The translations under genes and the position numbers were made by a program. The notes beneath the pieces were generated by a model that saw only the letters and a list, made by a program, of their open reading frames with translations, searched no databases and was not told the origin of the DNA. A DNA stretch of 64,000 bases from an uncultured Pelagibacteraceae bacterium (lineage in GTDB: Bacteria > Pseudomonadota > Alphaproteobacteria > Pelagibacterales > Pelagibacteraceae): contig CACIST010000002.1 in assembly GCA_902589395.1 (NCBI GenBank), forward strand, positions 85,317-149,316. The letters are read 5' to 3'. Position 1 is the first letter of the stretch. Every line of letters begins with the position of its first letter. Shown in pieces: positions 36,517 through 44,399 of the stretch.

Positions 36517-36639
36517 TTTTTATTATAATTCTCTAAAATTAAATTAGAATACCTTTAGCAAAAGAACAAAACTATGTCATCTTAAAACAGGCATATCTTG
36601 ATTAAATTGAAAAATAAAGTAGAACTATTTTCTTATAAT

Positions 36640-36716
36640 GGGCCTGTAGCTCAGTTGGTTAGAGCAGTACACTCATAATGTATTGGTCCCAGGTTCGAGT
36701 CCTGGCGGGCCCACCA
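36640..36716 (+). tRNA. tRNA with CAT anticodon (elongator Met or Ile2)
   Basis: Canonical cloverleaf, anticodon loop CTCATAA, T-arm CCAGG-TTCGAGT-CCTGG, CCA encoded. Confidence 0.9.
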
Positions 36717-36717
36717 A

Positions 36718-37308
36718 TTACTTGATAATAAACTCTTCCAAAGATTTAAAGAGGTAATCAATATCTCCATTATTATTTTGCAATATAGATTTAAACTCTT
36801 CTTTTTGAGTTCTTGCTAAACTTAATCCTTCTACAATAAGATCTCTAATTAAAGGTCTCTCAGGATTTTTAGTATATATTCTCCAATCAATTTTTATTTC
36901 TGGATTTTTAGAAGTTTCTTCTAAAACACTACTGACAATTGTATATTTTTCGTTAATTTTTTTTTCTGATACTACACTTATTTTTGGGTCAGAGTAATCT
37001 ACTAATCGACTAGAAAAACTTTTTAAGAAATAACTTTTAAACAGCTTGTTATATTTTATTTTTTGATCTTCGTTTAGGCCTTTGCGATATTTCCCGAGGG
37101 TATACATTCCGATACCATTAATATCAACATTATTTTCAGCAATATTATTTAATCTAATTATTTTAGCCTCTACAGGATCAGGGCTTGATAAAATGACTGA
37201 TGCCTCATTAACAATTTCAGTTATTAATATACTTGGCTCTTTAGCAGATGAAATACTATTTAAAAATAAAATAAAAAAAAAAAATGAAATTAATTTAATT
37301 TTAGTCAT
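36718..37308 (-). CDS. mlaC: MlaC-family phospholipid-binding protein
   Basis: Signal peptide; TtgD/MlaC pattern; adjacent to mlaA. Confidence 0.82.
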   Translation of the reverse strand: MTKIKLISFFFFILFLNSISSAKEPSILITEIVNEASVILSSPDPVEAKIIRLNNIAENNVDINGIGMYTLGKYRKGLNEDQKIKYNKLFKSYFLKSFSSRLVDYSDPKISVVSEKKINEKYTIVSSVLEETSKNPEIKIDWRIYTKNPERPLIRDLIVEGLSLARTQKEEFKSILQNNNGDIDYLFKSLEEFIIK

Positions 37309-37314
37309 TAATAA

Positions 37315-38118
37315 TTATTGGGTATCTATTTCTTCCCAATCATCATCATTCATAGTTTCTGTGGTTTCATCTGAGTTTAAAATTTTTCTTTTTCTATCTT
37401 GTAAATATAAACTTCTTACAGATGCATATAAGTCCATTGAATTATTTTCAAGACTAGTAAAAGCCTCTAAGTTTTTAGCTCTAAAATCTACGCCAGCAGT
37501 CAATCTGGAATAATAATAATCCGAATTTTCAAAATATTTTGTGTCATTAGCTATTGTAACGTTGTACCAGGCGTCGCCTCCTCCAAAATTAGCTAATGAA
37601 CCTATTGTATCTCTCACTGTAGTTGGACCAAGGACTGGTAAAACAAAGTAACATCCTTCATTTATACCCCAGGTTCCAAGTGTTTGACCATAGTCTTCTT
37701 TATCTTGTTTTTTTAATCCATAATACGAAGCCACATCAAAAATCCCCGCTATACCAAGTGTAGAGTTAATAGAAAATCTTAAAGAATTTATTCCAGCTTC
37801 TTTAAATTGACCCTGCAAAATGTTGTTAGGTATTGTTACAACATTTGATAAATTGCCTAGAGCATTGCTTGTTCCCGATCTGATTGGTTTAGGTAAGTAT
37901 CTGTAGCCCTTAGCGATAGGTTTAAAAAAAACTTTATCTAATCCCTGATTAAATGCGAAAATACCTCTATTAACTGTTTCAAAACAATCTTTAACTTCTT
38001 TGTCTTGCCCTTTAGCTTTATTTTTAATTTCTAAACTTCCATCTGATCCAGCTAACAAACTGAATGTGGCGAGTTGAGAAATTAAACAAATTATAAATAC
38101 TTTTAAAATCTTTTTCAT
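37315..38118 (-). CDS. mlaA: MlaA/VacJ family lipoprotein-like
   Basis: ETVNRGIFAFNQGLDKVFFKPIAKGYRYLPKPIR...LGIAGIFDVA...YFVLPVLGPTTVRD. Confidence 0.9.
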   Translation of the reverse strand: MKKILKVFIICLISQLATFSLLAGSDGSLEIKNKAKGQDKEVKDCFETVNRGIFAFNQGLDKVFFKPIAKGYRYLPKPIRSGTSNALGNLSNVVTIPNNILQGQFKEAGINSLRFSINSTLGIAGIFDVASYYGLKKQDKEDYGQTLGTWGINEGCYFVLPVLGPTTVRDTIGSLANFGGGDAWYNVTIANDTKYFENSDYYYSRLTAGVDFRAKNLEAFTSLENNSMDLYASVRSLYLQDRKRKILNSDETTETMNDDDWEEIDTQ

Positions 38119-38161
38119 TAATGCCGTTTATATTATATCCTCTATTTATTAAAAGATTTAA

Positions 38162-38908
38162 TTGTTTAAAATAATGCAGAAAAATGTTGAAAAAATGACT
38201 ATTAACTATTCTCCTAATTTTGATCTCAAAAAAAGAGATAAAAATAAAATAAAGTATTTAATCTTTCATTATACTGGAATGAAAAATGATAAATTGGCAA
38301 TTAAAAAGTTAACTAATTTAAATTCTAATGTAAGTTGTCATTATTATATAACTAAATCTGGAAATATCATTCAAATGGTTCCTGATTTATATGTCGCCTG
38401 GCACGCAGGTAAGTCTAAATGGGGCAATTATAAATCCTTAAATAGAAACTCAATAGGTATTGAAATTTCTAATCCTGGCCATGAATATGGGTACAGAAAA
38501 TTTAGTCATAATCAAATTAAATGTTTAATAAGAATTTCAAAATATATAATTAAAAAATATAATATTGATAATAACAAAATTTTAGGTCATTCAGATATAG
38601 CTCCTTTAAGAAAAAAAGACCCAGGAGAAAAGTTTCCTTGGAAGCTATTAAGTAAAAAGAAAATTGGAATTTGGCATGATATTAATTCAAAAATACTTAA
38701 ATCCTTAAGAGGAAAAAAATCAGAATTTAAGTTAAATAAATTTATTATTTATTTAAAGAATTTAGGCTATAACATGGAATACTCAAATTTAAATGAATTA
38801 AGAAAAATTATTAAAGCCTTTCAAATGAGATTTAGACCGGAGTTGATTGATGGAAAATTCGATTTAGAGTGCTATAAAATAGCAAAATCTCTTTATAATC
38901 TTAGATAA
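38162..38908 (+). CDS. N-acetylmuramoyl-L-alanine amidase (AmpD/AmiD type) with C-terminal PG-binding-like domain
   Basis: Amidase_2 motifs (FHYTGM, SCHYYI, HAGKSKWG, GHSDIAPLRKKDPG). Confidence 0.88.
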   Translation: MFKIMQKNVEKMTINYSPNFDLKKRDKNKIKYLIFHYTGMKNDKLAIKKLTNLNSNVSCHYYITKSGNIIQMVPDLYVAWHAGKSKWGNYKSLNRNSIGIEISNPGHEYGYRKFSHNQIKCLIRISKYIIKKYNIDNNKILGHSDIAPLRKKDPGEKFPWKLLSKKKIGIWHDINSKILKSLRGKKSEFKLNKFIIYLKNLGYNMEYSNLNELRKIIKAFQMRFRPELIDGKFDLECYKIAKSLYNLR

Positions 38909-38948
38909 TAAATAATTGCACTTCGTATAAAATTTTATATTGTTCATC

Positions 38949-39306
38949 CGCCAGATAAAAGACTTATCGCTTTAATTTATTAAAGAGGAAAGTCCGGGCT
39001 CTACAAAGACACAGTGCCAGTTAATGGCTGGCGGGGGCGACCCTAGGGATAGTGCCACAGAAAATAAACCGCCTTATCAAGGCAAGGGTGAAAAGGTGTG
39101 GTAAGAGCACACCGGCTAAGTTGGTAACAGCTAGCGCATGGAAAACCCCACTGGGAGCAAGACTGAGTAGAGATGACACTGTTAGAAATAACGAAAAGCA
39201 GTCTTTGGCTAGTCATCTGGGTTAGTTGCTTGAGCCTTAAAGTGATTTAAGGTCTAGAGAAATGATAAGTTTAAAAGACAGAACCCGGCTTATATTTTAT
39301 CTGGCA
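38949..39306 (+). ncRNA. rnpB: RNase P RNA (boundaries approximate)
   Basis: GAGGAAAGTCCGGGCT conserved core; P1 stem GCCAGATAAAA/TTTTATCTGGC; 3' CAGAACCCGGCTTAT. Confidence 0.93.
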
Positions 39307-39417
39307 AAATCATAACCTTTTAATTCTTATCTTGTACTAAATAAAATCATTATTTCTATTTTGTTACATTGAAGAAATTAAGAACAAATCAAGAATACTC
39401 AATTGTAATATTAGGTG

Positions 39418-39446
39418 TTGACGATTTAATTTAAAACCCATAATAT
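39418..39446 (+). promoter_or_regulatory. predicted sigma70 promoter of mraZ/dcw operon
   Basis: TTGACG (39418-39423), 17-nt spacer, TAATAT (39441-39446). Confidence 0.65.
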
Positions 39447-39460
39447 CCCATAATATCCCA
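39436..39460 (-). promoter_or_regulatory. three phased MraZ boxes (TGGGN, 10-bp period)
   Basis: ACCCA/TCCCA/TCCCA at 39436, 39446, 39456 = TGGGA-N5-TGGGA-N5-TGGGT on the minus strand. Confidence 0.7.
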
Positions 39461-39479
39461 AATATGGAATTTATGGATT

Positions 39480-39935
39480 ATGTTTTTATCTACTTACGAA
39501 AACAAATTGGACAAAAAAGGAAGGGTATCCGTGCCTGCTAGTTTCAGAAGCTATCTATCAAACATGGGATATAATGGAATCGTATGTTTTCCATCATTTA
39601 ACAATCAATCAATAGAAGCTTGGCCGCAAGACAGAATTGAAAAAATTTCAAATACAATAGACTCTTTAAATCCATTTGAAGATAAGAAAGATTATTTTGC
39701 CACCTCAATATTATCAGAAAGTATTAATTTACAATTTGATAGTGAAGGAAGAATTCTTATTACTGAAAAACTATTAAAACATGCGAAAATAAAAAAAAAC
39801 ATGTTGTTTGTTGGTCAGGGAAAAACTTTCCAAATATGGGAACCAACAAGTTTTGAAAAATTTAGGGTCACTGCTAGAAAAAAATCAAACATTAACAGGG
39901 CTAACCTTAAATGGGAGCAAAAACTTAATAACTAA
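39480..39935 (+). CDS. mraZ: transcriptional regulator MraZ
   Basis: MFLSTYENKLDKKGRVSVPASFR; AbrB/MraZ repeat; head of dcw cluster. Confidence 0.93.
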   Translation: MFLSTYENKLDKKGRVSVPASFRSYLSNMGYNGIVCFPSFNNQSIEAWPQDRIEKISNTIDSLNPFEDKKDYFATSILSESINLQFDSEGRILITEKLLKHAKIKKNMLFVGQGKTFQIWEPTSFEKFRVTARKKSNINRANLKWEQKLNN

Positions 39936-39946
39936 ACGGGGGATAA

Positions 39947-41419
39947 ATGACAATTAATTTTAAAGCACCAGACATAAAAGAGCTGAAACCAAGAATACTA
40001 GTTTTAGGTATTGGAGGAGCAGGAGGTAATGCAATCAATGGTATGATAGAGTCAGGTTTACAAGGAGTAGAGTTTATAGCTGTAAATACTGATGCTCAAG
40101 ATTTAAGACTAAGCCATGCACAAACTAAAATCCAAATGGGATTAAATTTAACAAAAGGATTAGGTGCTGGAGCAAAATTAGATATAGGTGAAGCTGCTGC
40201 CGATGAATCCTTAAATGAAATTGTGAATGTCCTTCAAGGTTCTAACATGGTTTTCATAACTGCAGGAATGGGTGGAGGAACCGGAACTGGTGCTGCTCAT
40301 GTTATTGCTCGTGCTGCAAAAGAATTAAATATTCTAACAATTGGAGTAGTGACTCTTCCTTTCTTATATGAAGGTCCTTCAAGAATGAGAAAAGCAAATC
40401 AAGGTCTTGAGGAATTAAGAAAACATGTAGATACTATAATTGTAGTTCCAAATCAAAATTTATTCAAAATCGCAAGTGAGCAAACTACATTTGAAGAGTC
40501 ATTTTTGTTATCTAATGATGTATTAAAGCATGGAGTTCAAAGTATCACAGACCTTATGGTAAGACCTGGTTTAATAAATTTAGATTTTGCTGATGTTGAA
40601 ACAGTCATGAGTTCAATGGGTAAAGCTATGATGGGAACAGGTCAGGCTGAAGGCGAAGGTAGAGCAGTTAAAGCTGCTGAAATGGCTATAAGCAATCCTC
40701 TTATAGATGACTATACATTAAAAGGAGCTAAAGGCTTACTAGTCAACATTACTGGTGGAAAGGACCTTAAACTTTTTGAAGTAGACGAAGCTGTAAATAA
40801 AGTTAGAGCTGAAGTAGATCCAGAAGCAGAACTAATAATTGGAGCAATTACAGATGAAAATCTTGATGGTTTAATGAGAGTTTCAATTGTAGCAACTTCT
40901 TTAGATGGTCAACAACCAGAGCCGAAATCAGTGATTAATATGGTCCATAGAATACAAAATAGAAATCCTGGATATTCTGATTTTTCTAATACTGGTTCTT
41001 CTCAAGCTTTTACATTTTCAAATCAAAATAGCTCAATCATAACTAATGGTGCAAATGCACTTAAAATTGAGGAAGAGGTAAAAACTGAAACTGAAAGTCA
41101 AGCAACATCTGAAATTAATAATTCTGAAGAAATAACAGGTTCATTAAGTACTGAAGCAGAAGTAAGCTCAGTCGAAAATGAGTTGTCTACGATTTCTGAA
41201 ACCACAGTTGACAATGAAGAGACTGATGAAATAAATTCCTCAACCTCTAATGGATTGGAAAACTTCAATTTTGATGAAGAAACACCCGAGTTATTTAATT
41301 CTGATGGATCAACAGATGAAATAGATAACGAAACTTCTTCAATACTTGAAACAAGTGAATCAAAAGAGCAAGAAGATGATTTAGAAATCCCAGCATTTTT
41401 GAGAAGACAAAAAAATTAA
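39947..41419 (+). CDS. ftsZ: cell division protein FtsZ
   Basis: [25 protein letters not shown] loop; C-terminal peptide [11 protein letters not shown]. Confidence 0.97.
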   Translation: MTINFKAPDIKELKPRILVLGIGGAGGNAINGMIESGLQGVEFIAVNTDAQDLRLSHAQTKIQMGLNLTKGLGAGAKLDIGEAAADESLNEIVNVLQGSNMVFITAGMGGGTGTGAAHVIARAAKELNILTIGVVTLPFLYEGPSRMRKANQGLEELRKHVDTIIVVPNQNLFKIASEQTTFEESFLLSNDVLKHGVQSITDLMVRPGLINLDFADVETVMSSMGKAMMGTGQAEGEGRAVKAAEMAISNPLIDDYTLKGAKGLLVNITGGKDLKLFEVDEAVNKVRAEVDPEAELIIGAITDENLDGLMRVSIVATSLDGQQPEPKSVINMVHRIQNRNPGYSDFSNTGSSQAFTFSNQNSSIITNGANALKIEEEVKTETESQATSEINNSEEITGSLSTEAEVSSVENELSTISETTVDNEETDEINSSTSNGLENFNFDEETPELFNSDGSTDEIDNETSSILETSESKEQEDDLEIPAFLRRQKN

Positions 41420-41437
41420 TGGTCTTCAAAAAAATAA

Positions 41438-42433
41438 ATGAATGCCACCATAAATCTGGAAAAAAAACATTTTCCAGTTCTGCTAAATGAACTAATTAGC
41501 ATTATTTCCCCTCTTTATGGTGGCACATTTATTGATTGCACATTTGGTCAAGGTGGCTATTCAGAAAAAATTCTTGAGAACAATAAAAATAATGTAATTG
41601 CACTTGATAGAGATAAAGATGTTTTAACTAGTGTATCTAAACTCAAGGCAAAATTTAAAAATAGATTTCAATTTTATAATCTTAAATTTTCTCAATTAGA
41701 TAAAATCAAAATAAAAGACAATAAACTTAAAGGTATAATTTTCGATTTAGGGTATTCTTTTAACCAGATTAAAAATTCTCAGAAAGGCTTATCATTTACT
41801 GATAGGGGAAAACTTAATATGAAAATGGGTATTAATGATTTCTCAGCTAATGATATTATATCAAATATGGAAGAAAAAAATCTTTCTAAGGTGTTTAAAG
41901 TATTTGGTGATGAAAGATATTCAAAAAAAATTGCTAAAGAAATTGTAAAAAAAAGAAATGAAAAAAATATAAATACTGAAGATTTAGTTCAAATTATAGA
42001 CAACATTAAAAAATATCAAAAAACAAAAATTCATAATTCTACTAAAGTTTTTCAGGCATTAAGAATTTTAGTAAATAAAGAAATAAGTGAATTAATTAAT
42101 GCTTTGGTAAATTCATTTAACCTAGTTCCTATAGGAGGAATAATAGCTGTAGTTACTTTTCATTCAATAGAGGATAAAATTGTTAAATTTTTCTTTAAAC
42201 ACTACTCAGAGCAAAGAAACGCCTCTAGGTATTTGCCTGAGGCAAAGCTATCAGAAAAATGTTTTAATCTAATAAATAAGAAAGCAATTTTACCGAGTAA
42301 TAGTGAGATCAGACAAAACCCACCTTCAAGATCAGCTAAATTAAGGTATGGAATAAAAACTAACAATAAATGTGATTTTACTGAATTTAGAGAAAAATTC
42401 AAAAATCTAACCGATGTTGAGGCTCTAAGATAA
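41438..42433 (+). CDS. rsmH: 16S rRNA (cytosine-N4) methyltransferase
   Basis: HFPVLLNELI, FIDCTFGQGGYS, TFHSIEDKIVK. Confidence 0.96.
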   Translation: MNATINLEKKHFPVLLNELISIISPLYGGTFIDCTFGQGGYSEKILENNKNNVIALDRDKDVLTSVSKLKAKFKNRFQFYNLKFSQLDKIKIKDNKLKGIIFDLGYSFNQIKNSQKGLSFTDRGKLNMKMGINDFSANDIISNMEEKNLSKVFKVFGDERYSKKIAKEIVKKRNEKNINTEDLVQIIDNIKKYQKTKIHNSTKVFQALRILVNKEISELINALVNSFNLVPIGGIIAVVTFHSIEDKIVKFFFKHYSEQRNASRYLPEAKLSEKCFNLINKKAILPSNSEIRQNPPSRSAKLRYGIKTNNKCDFTEFREKFKNLTDVEALR

Positions 42434-42437
42434 TTTA

Positions 42438-42743
42438 ATGAAAAGATTATTTTTTTTTATACCTATAGTTGTTTTAGTATTTGCAACAACTTTAACTAAA
42501 AATTCTACAAAAAAACTTGATAGAGAAATTTTTCAATTAAAAGAAAATATAAGAATTTTAGAAGATCGTTATGAATTTACTTTATTAGATTATAGTATTT
42601 TAACTTCACCAAAAAAACTGATCGAATATCAACAGTATTATTTTGATAATAAATTTACACAAAAAAAATTAGAAAATTTGAATACGATTCAAATTCTGAG
42701 GGATAATTTAAAAATAGAAGCAATGGTTAATATTGATGAGTGA
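42438..42743 (+). CDS. ftsL: cell division protein FtsL-like
   Basis: Short bitopic protein between rsmH and ftsI. Confidence 0.75.
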   Translation: MKRLFFFIPIVVLVFATTLTKNSTKKLDREIFQLKENIRILEDRYEFTLLDYSILTSPKKLIEYQQYYFDNKFTQKKLENLNTIQILRDNLKIEAMVNIDE

Positions 42744-44388
42744 ATTTAATGAATACCCTGAAAAGTCTGATAAATATAATCAAAACTTTTCTTTTGAAGA
42801 GAACAAGTCATATCTAAAAATATCTTTTGAGAGAATAGCTTTTATTTTTTTTGTTTTTTTTATCTTGGCAATTATTTTTTCATCAAAAGTGATATTATTG
42901 AGTGCAAAAGCTATCCCTGAAATAAAAAAAGAGACAAAAAAAGAAAATTTTAGATCAAGTATTTTAGATAATGATGGAAATATTTTGGCAAAAAGTGTTC
43001 CAGTAGTTAATTTAGGTATTAACCCTAATTTAGTAATTAACAAAGAAAAATTATTAATCTCTCTTAAGATAATTTTTCCTAATAAAAGTTTTGAAAAAAA
43101 GATATATGGAAATAAATTCTTTTATGTAAAAAAAAAAATAAGTCCAGAAAAACTTGAGCAGATTTTACTTCTAGGGGATAAATCATTTATTCAAGAGGAG
43201 AGTATTGCAAGAATATATCCTAACGGAAATTTATTTAGTCATATAATTGGGCAAGTTGATAATGATAACAATGGTATATCAGGAATTGAAAAAACATTTG
43301 ATTATGAATTAACTACTACAAGAGAACCATTAAAATTAACAATTGATAAAAATTTGCAATATTTAATTAAAGAAGAATTATTAAAATCTAGTAATATATT
43401 TAATAATATTGGAAGTGCTGCAATTTTAATGGATATAAATAATGGCAACATTTTATCAATGGTATCACTTCCTGATTTTGATCTTAACAAAAGAGAAAAA
43501 ATCAATGATGTAAAATATATTAATAGAGCAACAAAAGGTGTTTATGAATTTGGATCTGTTTTTAAAACATTCACTTTAGCTGCAGGCTTACAATATAATG
43601 TTGTAGAACCAGGTACAGAATTTAAAGATTTAAAAAAAAGAATCACGTGTGCAGGAAATTCAATATCTGAATATGATGATAAAATACCCTCAGACTTAAC
43701 TGCAGAAGAGATTTTAATTAGGTCTGGAAATATTGGCTCAGTTAGGATAGCTGAAAAAGTTGGTATTGATAACTATAATGAGTTTTTACAAACAATTGGA
43801 ATTATATCTAATCTAGAATTTGATATTCAGGAAGTAGGCACAACTCAAATAGGGAGATGGGGAAAATGTAAACTTGCGACAGTCGCTTTTGGTCATGGAA
43901 TTGCTACAACCTTATTACAGCTTTCAAAAGGTTATTCAATTATAAGCAATGGTGGATACGAAATAGCACCTACATTATTTGAGAAGGAAAATTTGAAAAA
44001 AAAAAGAATACTTAATAAAAATTTATCAAAAAAAATAAACCCCATTCTTAGAAAAATTGTATCAACAAAAGAAGGAACTGCAGGCTTTGCAAATGTTAAA
44101 GGTTACCAAATAGGAGGTAAAACTGGTACCGCAGATCAACCTTCAAAGGGTGGCTATTCAAAAAAAAAAGTAAATACTTTTGCATCAATTTTTCCTACTT
44201 CAGACCCAAAATTTGTATTAGCTGTAATGTTGGATGAACCAAAAGCAAATAGAGAATTTGTCTATCATTACAGAGATGAAAGATATCCTTACAAAGGGAA
44301 TTGGAGGAATACAGCTGGTTGGACTACTGTGTGGGTGACAGGTCAGATAATGGATAAAATCGGGCCAATTTTAGCCACAAAATATTAA
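42736..44388 (+). CDS. ftsI: penicillin-binding transpeptidase FtsI (PBP3)
   Basis: TM + dimerisation + transpeptidase; GSVFKTF (SxxK), SGN, KTGTA. Confidence 0.94.
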   Translation: MSEFNEYPEKSDKYNQNFSFEENKSYLKISFERIAFIFFVFFILAIIFSSKVILLSAKAIPEIKKETKKENFRSSILDNDGNILAKSVPVVNLGINPNLVINKEKLLISLKIIFPNKSFEKKIYGNKFFYVKKKISPEKLEQILLLGDKSFIQEESIARIYPNGNLFSHIIGQVDNDNNGISGIEKTFDYELTTTREPLKLTIDKNLQYLIKEELLKSSNIFNNIGSAAILMDINNGNILSMVSLPDFDLNKREKINDVKYINRATKGVYEFGSVFKTFTLAAGLQYNVVEPGTEFKDLKKRITCAGNSISEYDDKIPSDLTAEEILIRSGNIGSVRIAEKVGIDNYNEFLQTIGIISNLEFDIQEVGTTQIGRWGKCKLATVAFGHGIATTLLQLSKGYSIISNGGYEIAPTLFEKENLKKKRILNKNLSKKINPILRKIVSTKEGTAGFANVKGYQIGGKTGTADQPSKGGYSKKKVNTFASIFPTSDPKFVLAVMLDEPKANREFVYHYRDERYPYKGNWRNTAGWTTVWVTGQIMDKIGPILATKY

Positions 44389-44399
44389 GAGCGTAAACC

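Noticed and set aside
36640-36716. Definite assignment of the CAT-anticodon tRNA as elongator Met
   Set aside because: GGGCC acceptor and the TTGGTC region also resemble tRNA-Ile2 (lysidine); sequence alone does not settle it without a TilS-substrate model.
39431-39465. Short tandem repeat CCCATAATAT as a possible CRISPR or satellite seed
   Set aside because: Only three 10-bp units, fully explained by MraZ boxes plus the -10 element.
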